64,000 nucleotides of DNA, from positions 16,435,001 to 16,499,000 of the forward strand of contig OX419758.1 in NCBI GenBank assembly GCA_948567375.1. The letters are read 5' to 3'. Shown here in pieces: positions 36,872-49,208 of the stretch. The translations under genes and the position numbers were made by a program. The notes under the pieces were generated by a model. It had not been told where the DNA came from. It saw only the letters and a program-made list of their open reading frames with translations, and did no database searches. Each line of letters starts with the position of its first letter. Positions within the stretch are counted from its first letter, which is position 1. Origin of the DNA: Lunularia cruciata (taxonomy: Eukaryota; Streptophyta; Marchantiopsida; Lunulariales; Lunulariaceae).

Positions 36872-39800
36872 ATGAACTGGAGTAGGAGTGTCGAGGCAAA
36901 CAGGAGGTTGAATTATAACGTCGAGAATTGGTTGCGTATGCAGGAATCAAGTGGAAAGGACGATGGAGCAAACCATAATACAGTTTCAAGAGAACCAAAA
37001 TATACAGTTGAAGATGCTATCGAGCATGTTGGTAAGCAGCAAACTCTGCACACCGTTAGGAACTATAGTTCCCACTCAGGGAGCGAGGACTTTGTGATCG
37101 AGTGTTTTGAGAATAAGACGCAACATATTCATCTATTAGGGCACTCTCTTCTGAATTTTTGTATTCTTCTTCACCGCCGTTTCCTCATTCTTCTCTGCCT
37201 TCTGGATATATTGTGTATGCTAAGCCCGTAAGTCACGAAAGACCATATCATCCTGTTTTACCTGTACACATCTGGGAGCTTGATACTACCAGAGAGCAAT
37301 TGAGACTACCCTGTTTTCAGAAGACTTGGTTCTGGAACTTTGAGTCTCTGTCATTTGGTAAAGTCATAGGCAACAAAAGTTTCTGTTCGGAGACATACCT
37401 GAGAGCTTGAGGTGGTTTCCTGCTTACATACAGTAAATTCCAGTGTCTCTACCAAGGACATGTGTTTACTTGGTACTTAGGATAATCAAAAGCACATAAA
37501 TAAAAGAAGTTGACGTTCTGTATATCTTTGATGGTAAGTCCGGTAAGCCAAGGCTGTAAAATTCTCGTACGCAAATGACCCCTCTTGTCCGGCTTCTTTT
37601 GGTGATGCTAATTGAACTCTAGAGGCATGATGCACAATCTTATAGCGCGTTGACGATTATCAATGCCCACTGAACAGCGGATTCACATTGGCAGGTTTTG
37701 GAAAATACCAGATTATACTGGTGGCATACGTCGGTCTCACTTGGATGGCAGACGCAGCTGAAATGATTCTTCTCTCGTTTATCGGTCCTGCGGTATGGTA
37801 GACATCTATTGTAAAACCACTTGAACCAAGTTTGTTTTAGAGCTTGAGCAAATCAGTCGAAATCTGATCATGTGAATCTGGTGATGCTAGGAATGTGTTT
37901 GGTTGTCCCAAGACCTATTTTGACGAGACTTGGACTCCAAAATATGGGCTGTAGAAGGCACGTTGCCTGCATTTGCTTCTCCACATTCTCTGTTCTGATG
38001 CGTGCCTCAATCACTCACGGTAGCAGAAACAAGCCACTAGTTAGTTGGTTGCTGAACTCTCATCTAATCTGTTCCTTACCCTCGATCAGGATTAGTAATT
38101 CTTGTCGGAATTGTCGCATCTGCAGGCTCGGTGTGAATGGAATCTATCCCCGGGGCAAGAAGGGGTTGTATCAAGCGCTGTTTTCGCTGGAGTATTTGCG
38201 TATGTACTTCATCTCACGCGGATGGTTTTGTTGTTGATCAGTTCATGGAATATGCATCCATATCGAAGTTGGACAGTATTGCAGTGCATTGTCACATCGT
38301 GGTTTTTTACCTTCTTCAATGGAACTTCAGTAATCTTATGTTCAGTCTATCACTTAGAACTCAAAGGACTTTGTTTTCTGCAAGAGCTGAGCAACTGGAT
38401 CTCTAAATGTTAGGTATCGGTTTTCTTGTTCAGGGGCGCCTATTCCTGGGGTCTCCTAGCAGATTTAAAAGGCCGTAAAATTGCAGTCTTAGCAACAGCA
38501 GTTTTCACTTCAGCATTTGGAGTTCTAAGGTAGGCACTTTTCCCTAGTCTATGAAGGTGTGGTTCTACAACACGATGTGATGGTCGTCCCTGTAGATTAT
38601 CTGAGGTGACGAGGAGTTTCTGCACTAATAAGATGGATACGGAAGGAGCTCAGAAGTCCTGGAACTGCAACTCTCTCGCTCTTTAAGATTAGGAAATGGA
38701 CACTTTACCAAACGTATGATAAAGTTGTCGTTTGAATTTGTGTTGCAGTGCTCTATCTCCATCGTTTTGGTGGCTCCTGTTATCAAGAGCATTAGTTGGC
38801 TTTGGACTAGGTGGCAGCGTTGTGAGTCCCAAAACGAAGCTCACAAGTCTTTTCATTTTCTGGTCTCGTCTTGGATTCCTCCAAACATGTCAGAGCTGCT
38901 CTCGGATGCATCTGTGGTCTTTCACTCTGTTTCATAGGTCCATGGGAAGGCTTTATTCTGACCTATTTCCACTTCTCTTAGGTTGCCTTTGCGCTCTTCA
39001 TGGAATTCCTACCAGTTAGACGAAGAGGCTTCTGGCTTGTCTTCTTAGAATTCTTCTGGACTGTAAGTTCTTTCTCAAACGGCGAATGCTCTTACGAGAC
39101 CAAAATACCAGTCAGGTTTCTTAATCATTTCATACTTCCCAACGGAATTTTTAGTGGATTGTGACCCAAGCCCTTTTATGGTCGTTTTTAACCGAGCTAC
39201 TTCAAGTATACAGGTCAAAGCATGGACTCACCGGAATATGGCTCCATAGATTGCTAATTAGTTCTGTTAAACAGGTCGGTTCAATCGCGGAGGCACTTCT
39301 GGCCTGGGTTATCATACCGAACATGAACTGGAGGTACGACGGATTGTCAACTGCTCCTTCCCTTTCTAAGCAGGAGTTACGGAGCTGTTTCCTCCTGTTT
39401 GACAATGTATTGCATCCTAGTAGAACTTGGTCACGTTAATACTTGAGTATTTGCTATCCATCCTTCTGATCACAAAAGCATTATCATACGTAGAATAAGT
39501 TCTAGCCTTCGAGAATGGCGAAGAATCTTCATACAAAACTGTTCTAGTGAAGGAGACGCGTTTGCTACCTGATTAGCAAAGGAGCTTGATCAGTTGAATC
39601 TCTACTTGAGTTTGTCTTTGGATTGTGGCAGGTGGTTGGTGGCTGTATCTGCTCTTCCGTTCGTGTGCCTCGTCTTGTTTTACCCCCTAGTACCCGAGTC
39701 CCCAAAATATTTGATGGTATTATTCTTCATTCGTTACTCCCAGAGCTTCAAAAGCAAAGTCAAATTTTTAGTGTGGATTGCGCCAGATTGAAGATAAAGA

Positions 39801-41965
39801 TATGGGGTATCGACATGGAAATGCATCTTCGTTTGAGTGATAGGTGAAAGGCGATTCGGATGGGGCTATGAACATCTTAAGACAGATGGCCAAAACCAAC
39901 GGGAAGTCTCTTCCTGTGGGGAGACTTATTCCTAGTCCTCAATCTGCTACTCCATCACCTAGCAAACTGAAAGGTGTGCAGTTTTCACTGGTCGAAGCCC
40001 TCTGATAGCAAGTTCTATGGTCCAAGTCAAGTGGTGAACAGCAATTGCGAAAAGCTTTCTTCTTCATTTTTGGGTCATTAAAGTTGCTAAAGAACTCAGT
40101 ATTCACAAACCATAACTAGTGCTTCTCAGCATATCAAAGCCCTCCCAGCTGCTACTTGGGAGGACTCCGGTACCGAAGCAGGAAGGAAGGAGTAAGTTAA
40201 GGGAAGTAGAACAGTACTAACCTGACTTGGATGGCCAGAGGATGTGGCCCATAAGTGGTCTCGGAGTGGTTTAGAGAATTGATTGGGTTGGTAACCATAT
40301 GTAGACGAACAGAGGAGCCAACCATGGTCTCAGTCTGCAGGTTTGTTTCTTGTTTGTGTGCAGATGTGAAATCGATGGCCGAAGCGGTTGAAAGTGCTCA
40401 GGTGGAAGCAGTCGAAAATGCTGATCATTCAAAAGTCGTGGGTTTGGTGGACACTGTTAAACTCCTGTTTTCTCCAGAATTGAGGCGTACAACATTGGTG
40501 CTGTGGTTCCTCTACTTCGCCAATTCATTCGTTTACTATGGACTTGTTCTTTTGACCACCCAACTGGACGTGAAAGATGGGAAAGAGCATCGTTGTGATG
40601 ATCCTTCAAATTCAATGATGAATGAAGCACGAACTTGCTACGATGATGGCAAGCCAGTATACGATACAGCGCAATACAGGGCAGCACTTATTTCTTCTAT
40701 AGCTGAGGTTCCAGGAGTTATTGTGGCCTGCCTTATTGTCGACTGGTTTGGGCGGAAGCTTAGCCTTTTCGGACTCCTGATAGCTTGTGGGGCCTTCATG
40801 CTTCCCCTTTTAACTCCTTTGTCGGAGGTAGCGACGAATTTCTTTATGTTTGGGGCAAGGAGTTGCAGCATGGGGGGCTTCTCTGTTCTGTGGGCTTATG
40901 CTCCTGAACTGTATTATACACAAGTAAGGTCTACGGGTGTTGGAGCAGCTAACTCTCAAGGTCGCCTCGGAGGCTTCCTGTGTCCATTTGTTGCTGTTGG
41001 CCTGCTTGAAAGTTGTGAAAGGGTAAGTGCTTGCACCATACTGTTTCTTTCGGGCGTTTAAACTATATGTTAAATTAGGTAATCTCTAGTTTAGGGACTT
41101 TTTGTTAGAATCAGACAAAATAGGTATTGTTCATGGGCGAGTACTGTTCATGTCCACTGTTCACATGCTTTCCATGAGCTGTATGTGTTACATGAGCACT
41201 ATGGTAGCACACCTTTCAGTACACCCTTTAGCACGCCTTTCAGTACACTCTTCTATCTATATAGTCCCAGTCAGGAGTTTCTTCTACTGGAGTTGATTTC
41301 TAGCACTTCCCCTTTGCATTTCGTGAAGTCCATCGTGAAGTCCTGAGTTGCCTAACACCATCTCAGGAGTGTTCTGTATTGGAGTTCTGTATCTCAGTAT
41401 TGGAGGCTATTTGTGCTGCGTGAATGAACTGGCTGTACTGTCTTTGAAGGCTAGGAGAGAGTTGAGTCTTTCTGTGTGCAATTAGGAGTTTCTGCTCTGG
41501 TGAGACTAGGAAAGCTAGGTGCTAGGATGTCTGTTACATCAGAAGTCAGAATGCCTGAGAATAGACCATCTACTTCAGGAACAAAGGTTCTCATCACTAT
41601 ACATCAGTCCAGAGATATAACTAAAAACTTTCTGTGAACTCTGAGATCCTGGAGCAATCAGCCATGCTCTTCTAACAGAATTGAAAATGTAAATCACTTA
41701 CTTGTGAAGAAAGTTCGCAGGTTTTACAAATGCAGTGAAACTAACCTGGCTTTCTGTGTCGACTTCTGTAGATACTATCAGTTGGTGCCTTCGCGTTCTT
41801 TGCAGTACTGGCGGGTCTAGCACCATTTTGCTTACCTAAAGAGATCAAGGTCAGTAGTATTCGACACACAAGTTCGTGACATGAAGGATAGATTGAGTGA
41901 CTGCTATGCTGACATACGCTACTCTGTTATGGATACAGGTGCGAAATGTGTCAGATCGACAATAG
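36872..41965 (+). CDS. MFS transporter, organic cation/SV2-like (plant OCT7 type), 12 exons, about 539 aa
   Basis: Exons: 36872-37031, 37695-37792, 38126-38199, 38434-38529, 38749-38821, 38982-39062, 39275-39333, 39632-39716, 39844-39973, 40364-41022, 41772-41849, 41939-41965 (stop TAG). All are GT-AG and phase-consistent, summing to 1620 nt. The product follows plant OCT7-like/SV2-related carriers: YTVEDAIEHVGFGKYQI, GLTWMADAAEMILLSFIGPA (first membrane segment), WNLSPGQEG, AYSWGLLADLKGRK (MFS motif A position), LVGFGLGG, EFLPVRRRGFW, PESPKYLM (central loop), and the second-half DWFGRKLSLFG. A Cys-containing loop between segments 7 and 8 and a short C-tail are present. It should be a 12-segment membrane carrier for small organic solutes; substrate unknown. 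The first in-frame ATG, 36872, follows a stop codon directly; ATG 36938 is an alternative. The intron 41023-41771 holds a Copia solo LTR. Confidence 0.9.
41103..41677 (+). mobile_element. Probable Copia solo LTR in transporter intron 10
   Basis: About 575 bp with perfect 8-bp terminal inverted repeats, TGTTAGAA at 41103 and TTCTAACA ending at 41677, the usual ends of plant Copia LTRs. It includes a short tandem (TAGCAC(A/G)CCTTTCAGTACAC) near 41205-41250 and a TATATAG near 41257. No PBS follows and the flanking pentamers (CTTTT and GAATT) do not match, so boundaries or age leave some doubt. Strand is not established. The 749-nt intron is largely this insertion. Confidence 0.55.
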
Positions 41966-42032
41966 ATTCTGTCGCAGCAATTTGTACACTACTGAATTTC
42001 TTCCACAGAGAAATGCTATGATCCTGATTGGT
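41966..42032. other. Short spacer, transporter 3' end to Copia remnant
   Basis: Only about 67 bases separate the transporter stop from sequence homologous to a Copia LTR. The transporter 3' UTR and poly(A) site must therefore lie in or be supplied by the element. Confidence 0.5.
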
Positions 42033-42186
42033 CAAATTAGATGTCGATACTTTAGGGAAACAGATCAGAATATTTATTTCAGAAGACATGCCCCTTATAG
42101 GGAGCACAGCATAAGAACGTTCAAGCAATCGATATCCGTCTTGAACACCAAAACTCATAGATTATGCATTCTAGAACCCTTCTACA
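42033..42186 (-). repeat. Truncated 3' LTR of Copia element
   Basis: Roughly 154 bases align with about 43831-43985 (AATTAGATGTCGATA, GAATATTTATTT, GAAGACATG, CTTATAGGGAGCA, AGAACGTTCAAGCAATC). Both copies end CTACA on the + strand, that is TGTAG as the LTR start on the minus strand. The rest of this LTR is missing next to the transporter gene. Confidence 0.6.
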
Positions 42187-42270
42187 ATGTATGATTCCCC
42201 TGAATAGGCGGGCTTAAATGAGTTCCCTGAATGGGCGAAGCTTAATAGAACGGTCCCATGACCTAGAATG

Positions 42271-43480
42271 TCAAAGTTTGGAACCATCAGCCAAGTAAAC
42301 TTGTTGAGGTGGTAAGTATTTTTCATAAACCAAGAAGCAAGTTAGCTGGTGTTGAGAGGCAGCAGTATCCTTTCTCCTCTGCCTCAGCAATGTGCTTGCA
42401 TCAGTGTGATGTCCCTTCTTTGAGCAGTAATGACAAATGACGGGAGGTTGTGAAGAATTGCCTCCAGAACGTCTGAAAGAATTCTGACTCGAAAGTCTTG
42501 AAAGAATTCTGACCAGAGAAACCACGAGAATCGGTCCTCCATCTCCCCTTTCCCGTGCCTTTGTTCCTGGAAGAAGATATACCTGCAGTGATGATTAGAG
42601 CAGTTGTTTGCTCTACAAGACCTTCATGCTTCATACTAATCTCTTCTTGAAGGAGAGCAATGACATATGAGTGATTCAATATCTTCTAATTGCATAATTA
42701 CTGCAAAATTTATTTTAGCTAGATGGCATTGACCTCATCAAGTAAAGCTTAGATTGTGGCTCATTGACAAGATTATTGGCAGCACCTAAATGAGTGGTGA
42801 GTTCACTAAAATCTGATGTACGTTTAATAACAGTATCAGGTAAACTTCTCTCACCTTCATTCATTTTCTAGTTGTCTTTGATACATACATGATTGTGACT
42901 TCATCTGTACCTTCATGCATTGTAGTGAAACTTTTCCATGCTTCCCTTGTCATTGTATGTGTGTGTCAGCTAATGGTACTGACATATTCAGGAGTCATTG
43001 CGGAAGTGATACTTCAAGACCAACAGTGTGCAGGTGTTCCCATTTAGGTTTATCAGTTACCAAAGTGTGCTTGACTTCAGGACCATCAACTATAGTGAAT
43101 ACTGCAGAAATTTTCAACTTTAGAGAAAGACAATGCATCCAAGAATGGAAGAAAATTTTACAAAGTAAAATCCAATAGGATGAGAGGAACAGGAGCAGAA
43201 GCCTTAACAGCCAAAACGAAAGAAATATGAAGAAAGAGAAATCATAAATTTCAGAAAAATCGAAAAAGCTTTAACCCCTGAGGATAATGGAGAAATTCTT
43301 TCCAAAATCTAGAGTAATTGAGAATAGTGGAGAAAGGGTTTCACACAATCCACATAAGAGAAAAGAATCACTGTTCAGAATAAATTCTTGTTCTCAAGAT
43401 ACACTGAGGTTTAGAGTCTCTTGGAATGTTGAAATTGGTTGCTAAGGCCTACCCTAGCGACTGATGAAATTTCCAAAGCT
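42271..43480 (-). pseudogene. Copia gag with start of protease, truncated
   Basis: On the minus strand a gag C-terminus reads LLQEEISMKHEGLVEQTTAL, then a zinc-knuckle-like CHYCSKKGHHTD whose last Cys is replaced, and then VYLADGS, the start of the protease region of Copia polyproteins. Integrase, reverse transcriptase and RNase H are absent: the sequence passes within about 100 bases to the truncated 3' LTR. Upstream gag (42680-43480) is open only in pieces. Non-functional on its own. Confidence 0.65.
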
Positions 43481-43486
43481 TTTAAA

Positions 43487-43498
43487 GCTCGGATACCA
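43487..43498 (-). other. Copia primer binding site
   Basis: Minus-strand TGGTATCCGAGC directly abuts the LTR. It matches the 3' end complement of initiator tRNA-Met (TGGTATCAGAGC) at 11 of 12 bases and fixes the orientation of the element. Confidence 0.75.
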
Positions 43499-43985
43499 TG
43501 TTAGAAACAAAAATAGATTGAAGATTAGCCTCTGATAACCCTTGAGTCTGGATTATACATATACATAGGGAAGCTCCAAAAGACCAAGAGCTATGCCTAA
43601 TTAAATGACTGATTGGCATGTAATAGTTACATAACTCTTCACTAATATATGTTTGTTAAGATAAACGGAGAGTCTATAGGATTAATGGATGAGCATGATT
43701 GATGTGCTCCTCTTCACTAACGTACATCAATTAAGAGAGTCTAATGGAGTCAACTGAGAGTCTAATGGATGAGCATGACTGATGTGCTCCTTTACAAATG
43801 TTCCATTATCTATCATGCTTATCAAACATAAATTAGATGTCGATATTCTAGAGAAACAATCCGAATATTTATTTGAGAAGACATGGCCCTTATAGGGAGC
43901 ATAGCACAAGAACGTTCAAGCAATCAATAGCCCTCCTGAACACCAAAAAGCATAGATTGTGCAGTCTAGCTCACACTGAGCTACA
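43499..43985 (-). repeat. 5' LTR of Copia element
   Basis: About 487 bp. On the + strand it starts TGTTAGAAAC and ends GAGCTACA, so on the minus strand it reads TGTAG to TTTCTAACA with TG..CA ends. It is followed on the minus strand by the PBS at 43487-43498. Contains partial internal repeats (GAGTCTA(A/T)(A/T)GG.. and GATGAGCATGA(T/C)TGATGTGCTCCT twice, near 43690 and 43770). Confidence 0.7.
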
Positions 43986-45587
43986 CTGCACAATCGATGA
44001 CCTCCGATTTATATTTGGATCTAAATTAATCAATGCTATTGTAAACGAACAAAAAAGACGACAACCACACTCGGAGATAAACGCAACGAGAATCGCAGCA
44101 TGTTTACTATGACGAGAATGGAACATCAACCAGCCGGTCTAGTTGCCTGCAGCCGGGCATTGTCGGTAGTAAACGTTCACATTGGACCTTTTTGAAATAT
44201 AATTCTCGGTTTTCCTTATGAGACTACAATATTGGAATCCAAGTTAGTGGTGATCGGGACGTACTAATGTCGATGAAACCATCTAAACTCTGGCACAAGC
44301 TTGCCTTCACATGTCAGTACTCTACCAGTAACGCTCTTCAACAACGTAGGGACTGACTACGTTGTTGAAGAGTTCGTTCAGATTGTGCTGCATCGGATCT
44401 AGCCTGGAAGGTTATGCTTCTCAGTTCGTCATGGCAAGGGCACGATGGAAAGTACAGTAAGTAAAAATCATCTCATGATCCAGTTCGATTCGTTTACTGT
44501 TTTCACCACCAGCCGGTGCTCTATCTGAGAAAATCATTTAGCATAGAAATGCTCTGGGTTGTGCACTTTTTATCGGATTAGAGTCGCTTGCCACCGAATT
44601 CCTGACCGTAAAAGACGTTCCTCCAGTTGAAATATGAAGGAAATTGTAGAAGAGAAAAAGGATTGAGAGTTGGAAGCAAAGACTGCACAGAAGCACAGCA
44701 ACGTAAGTACTTATCTCTGAACCTGTAGTTAATTGAAATTCCCTATATTTAACAGTCTTAGGAATTGCAGGTGAGTACTAAGGACTACCCGTCGAAAGCC
44801 CTTGCAGCTCAAAAGGTGTGACGGAATGGATTCACGCAAGTGGACACATCAGGTCCAGAGGGTGACAACTTCTACAACCTATTTAAGTATGTGTGGACAA
44901 CCTTTCGCTAGTCTTTTGAAACTGAAGTGGCTTATTGTACGTTGAAATCGAGAAGACGAGTTTGAAGGAGAGAGAGAACCTATTGATGAAGATGCGCATC
45001 TCATTTTGATTCACAGCTTGCTGCGAAGTAAGGTCAATTTCGTCGTTCGGTTCTCAATAGCAGATTCCACCGCGAGTGACAAATAGAAAATATCTGCAAC
45101 AGTTTGGTGAGAGTCTTGAAGTCATGACCGAGTCATCGACTCTTCCATCCGGCCAAACTACCAAAACTCTGACTCTACGCCCAAGTTACGACAGAGGACG
45201 TAGATAAAAGTACTGTTGGAGACTGCACTGCATCCAGCTACATAATCACTTTTCTGCTATTTGCTCTTTGGAGCCAAATTGTTAACATGAATCGTTGGTT
45301 TTCACTCAGATCTAGATTGCAAATGAAGAAATAAGAGTGTAGCATGATCTTATGATGTGGCTGTGAGCTCGCATACGTCTCCAATTTGGCGGAATGAACT
45401 GTTTTACCATGTTGAGTTTAAGGGGAACGAGTCACGGGAGGATCCTCCTTAGTTTCCTCTACTCAAAGCGGTTCCTACTCCCGTATTCTTTGATAATAGA
45501 GTAGTTGATGATATTACTCCCACAGAAAGTCAATCCGTATGCTGTTGCGGCGACAAGCGGGCCTTTGGTGACAGTATTCAACATCCA
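43986..45587. other. Intergenic/5' flank of the ARF-like gene
   Basis: No recognisable coding sequence. A perfect 16-bp hairpin lies at 44334-44372. The region directly before 45588 should include the promoter of the ARF-like gene; no core element was assigned. Confidence 0.4.
44334..44372. repeat. Perfect 16-bp inverted repeat, 7-nt loop
   Basis: Arms CTCTTCAACAACGTAG (44334-44349) and CTACGTTGTTGAAGAG (44357-44372) are exact reverse complements around GGACTGA. It is about 1.2 kb upstream of the ARF-like start codon. No terminal-repeat element around it was recognised. Confidence 0.9.
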
Positions 45588-46855
45588 ATGGGGCAAATTT
45601 TGGACCGTGTAATGCAGTATTTTTCTCGGAATAATGGTAGGATCCGAGTTCTCATGCTCGGCCTCCCAGGCGCAGGTTTGTCTGCTTTGTCCTCTTTCAC
45701 AAATTCAAGACTGCACACCAAACATCGTTGAGTGAGGTCAGAGTTCACGCTGAACAATTGCTGAGTAGAATCCTCGGAAAAGATTGTGACACAATCGTGG
45801 AGCACAGGAATGAACCACAAGCACCTTCAACTGGAACTCTTACTCACTATGTGAATCAGGATATCAGAGAATGGACCATGTGTTAGGATCATCTCTGTGG
45901 GAATTATGTTTTCGCACTAAATTCGCGTCCCACTGGCAATGGTCCATTTTTTAGGTCCAATGGTTCTGGCCAGATTCACGCTGGTAATTGAATTCCAGAG
46001 TGCCGAAATAATTTCCTGTCAAGCGGTTTGTAGTCAAGTACTAGCACACGTCAAGTCATAGTCTTCGATTTGTTCACGGATTTTAACCTACAAACCTCCT
46101 GACTTGGCATTCGTTCTGTTGAAGTACCAGCATGTTATTGTTAGGGTGTAGAGCGTAGTAGTTACCACTGTCCTTCCCTCTCTAGCAATGGACCAAATGT
46201 TTTGCCTTCTGTGATTTAAGTATCCGGTCAAGCAGTAGAGATTGCGTACCTAATGCTAGGCATCTGAATGCCAGGAAAGTCAACATTATTGAAGAAGATG
46301 AAGATAGGGAATATAATCACCACTGCACCAGCTATGGGAGTCCTCGTTGAAGAAGTTAGCTACAAGAAGGTCACGTTTACCGCTCTCGATGTCGGTGCTT
46401 GTCAGAGTGGCTTCACATGTCAAAGTTATCCCTACACTAAGGTAAATTTTCTTTCCAACATCACTAGAGGATGGTTCTTTCACATTGGAAGAAATTTCTT
46501 TCAAGACTTCTTTTTTTCGAATAGCGTTCTAAGTCATTTTCGTCCAAACCCTGTTCAGGCGTTAGTCTTCGTAATTGACAGCAACAACAAAGACACTGCA
46601 AGTGAATCACGCGACCAGTTACACAAAGTGATGAGAGATCCCATGCTTTCTCTAGTAGGAGCTCTACTAATTCTCGCTAATAAGCAGGATCTTCCTGGGG
46701 CGATAGCGATCGACAGGATAACGGACATTTTGGAGCTACAGAGCTTGAGTGAAAGAAACTTGCAATGGCACATCGAAGGATGCTGTGCTGCCAATGGTAG
46801 TGGACTTTACGAAGGTTTGGATTGGCTTGCTCACGCGATGGAGGACTGCACATAG
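45588..46855 (+). CDS. ARF-family small GTPase with degenerate switch regions, 183 aa
   Basis: Exons 45588-45675, 46275-46441 and 46559-46855 (stop TAG), GT-AG and phase-consistent, 552 nt. The product aligns end to end with ARF proteins, which are membrane-recruited GTPases of vesicle traffic, and has the usual length. Seen: Gly2 (myristoylation position), P-loop GLPGAGKS (25-32), NKQD (126-129), CAANG in the G5 position, and LYEGLDWL near the end. Altered: switch I PTIGF is PAMGV, so the Mg-contacting Thr is Ala49; the switch II DVGGQ is DVGAC, losing the second Gly and catalytic Gln; effector positions equivalent to ARF1 Phe51 and Trp66 are Val52 and Leu67; and the segment after it (QSGFTCQSYPYTK) does not resemble ARF. 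It may bind nucleotide yet not switch normally, or be a gene starting to decay. The second intron (117 nt) is stop-free and in frame. Confidence 0.8.
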
Positions 46856-49200
46856 CTCCTACACAGCGATCATACGTCTCGCAACGTTAAAGGATTAAGG
46901 AGACCGAAGGACACGTTCAAAGATACTGCAAGATGAAGCTATATCACCGATAGTTCCTCATGAAAATCTCGCACGGGTCTTGGCTGATTTTATCAAAGTG
47001 AAAGGAAAAGGTGATCGACTTCGATTTGAGATTTCATATAAAACAAAAAGCTACAGGATTAACATGCTTAAGTTGATCAAGATCCGGGCAATTCTGGATG
47101 ATTGAACGGTTCACCTGATCCACCAGTTTGAATTTCGGTCTTGCAACCAGGGAAAGTTCAACAAGGATTCTCAGGTTATATCCAGAACAGGCGGGGGAGT
47201 AAGTAGCTTACTACCGAGAAGCCGTATCGCTGGAGTTTTCTGCTTTCACCGACTTGAAGCCTCAGGACAGATGATACGAAGAACAGCTCTCCCATAAACC
47301 GAAAGGACAAGCACGGGCTGAAGAAATCAGGCATTCTGTGCGAGACATACGATTCATCATCTCCCTAAAGGAACTCTACTGCATGTTGGACACCCAAGTC
47401 ATAGCGTCGCCATTACCAGATCAAGTTAACGTGGTACCGCACGTTTGAAGAGGATGTGTAGGTCTAGGTCCAAGTGTCAATCTTGTCCGGTCAGCAACCA
47501 AGATTACGCTAGTGGCAATGAGGTTCGCACACTAGTTCAGTTCAGTCAGGCTGATGTCGGTAGGTCATGTTATGTTGAAGCCTTCGAGTGCGACAGCGCA
47601 TATTTTCTTATAAAATTCAAATCGCAACATATAATGGTAAATTATATAATACAAATTTAGCCCTGCACATGAGGTAGTGTCATAGTAGCCCGGCGTAAGT
47701 CCGGGTGGGTATGGGGAACTTAGTAAGCAAGTTGCATCGTACAGTCTCATCGATGTTCGGACTTGCATTCGAAACGGGCAGTGATTTCTGTCTGTCTTTG
47801 GAAGCAGTTTTCATGCTTAACGCTCCAACTGATTGTCTCATCTGACACCAATACAACCGCTTGGCTCATCTACCAAGAGAGCTTCCCCTTCCGAATCACT
47901 CTAGTTAGACTTGTCAAGAGGGATTCTCGATTCACTTTGAGCACGGATCTTGTTTGATCTACTGCTGCATGAAGCAGCAAAACATACCGGTAGAACAAGG
48001 TAGATCTCATCGACGTCTTATACCGGTAGACATGTTTGTCTATGTCAGTGCTTTTCATGTTTGTAAAGCAGAACCTTGGTCATCCCGAATAGACTCTTGA
48101 CTTGTCAATATTGACCTTAATCCCTTTGCAGAAGGTGTAAGGTTCACGACAAGCTCAAAGTCTATCTGTTCCTCAGATCTCCAAATGGTGTATGCACATC
48201 ACCTACTCAAATTTTCAATTCCGATTCTGTCCTTACAGCAGAATGCTGTGTCACGACACAGCAAACTACCTAAGAAATCAACTCACATACTACGGTACTA
48301 CCAGAATCGTACTCATATGACGCACCTGTGTGATGTCAGACTAATAAATCTGCCTCTTTGAAAGTACGTGGTGAAGCTCAGAAGAAGTTTGGTCTTCCAA
48401 AATGCCTGGTTCCACTGTGGTTTCACATCATCCCAGCGTCAAAGGGACATACTGCAGTATGTTCGAGAATGATAAAGTACAATAAACAACAAAGTTTGTA
48501 GCGCTGGATGAAGTAGCTCCCTATGGGTACTTGAGCTGTAATCATGCAGTGAGTATATGGTCTGAGAAGTTGGAAAGGATTACGTCACACCGTACACGAC
48601 ATCATTCCATCCCAAAAACACAAAATGACTGGTATACAAGATTCCTGAGTGCATTTTATCGACGATAGCGCGTGTTTGTGATATTGCCCCGGGAAATACT
48701 CACTTTTTAGTTGTCTCCAATTTAAACAGTTGACAGGTATTCTGGAGCTCCCGCCTAACCAGATCTGATATTCTGGCTTTATGACAACGCGTGCTCATCA
48801 GTAAAAAGATGAACAGAGATTCCTGTAGAGTTATAGATTGAGAAGCTAGCGTTCCACCGAGATGGTGTGAAAGAAATTATTACAGAGGCTGAAGACGATT
48901 GCAAACTGGAAAGCTCTACGTTCCAGAAAATCGGTGCGCCGACTAAGTTTGATCCGCACATATACTTACTGCATGCTTACAGAAAATTGTAGGCAAAGCC
49001 ATCAGATTGCTAGGTTACGTCCAAAATATACAGGCGGGTAATCGTTTCACTAACAGCGCTTTTCCGAACGAATGTTTTGCAGCAAACGAGTGTACGTGTA
49101 TGTCCGTCCATTTCCACTAACTGACTTGTCATCGCGCGAACTGCTTTATTGATGCGGAGTTGAATGTTAGATGAGAGTTCCAGTGAAAAGAAAAGGCGAC
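46856..49200. other. Intergenic, no gene recognised
   Basis: Short ORFs only. The motif TATACCGGTAGA or ATACCGGTAGA occurs at about 47987 and 48019, and again at about 51162, possibly from an old dispersed repeat. No RNA gene or terminal repeat seen. Confidence 0.35.
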
Positions 49201-49208
49201 CATGTAGA

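Noticed and set aside
46460-46510. Possible hidden exon encoding GRNFFQ for the ARF-like gene
   Set aside because: No GT donor follows it and no phase-compatible acceptor precedes it; the simple three-exon model gives the family's normal length.
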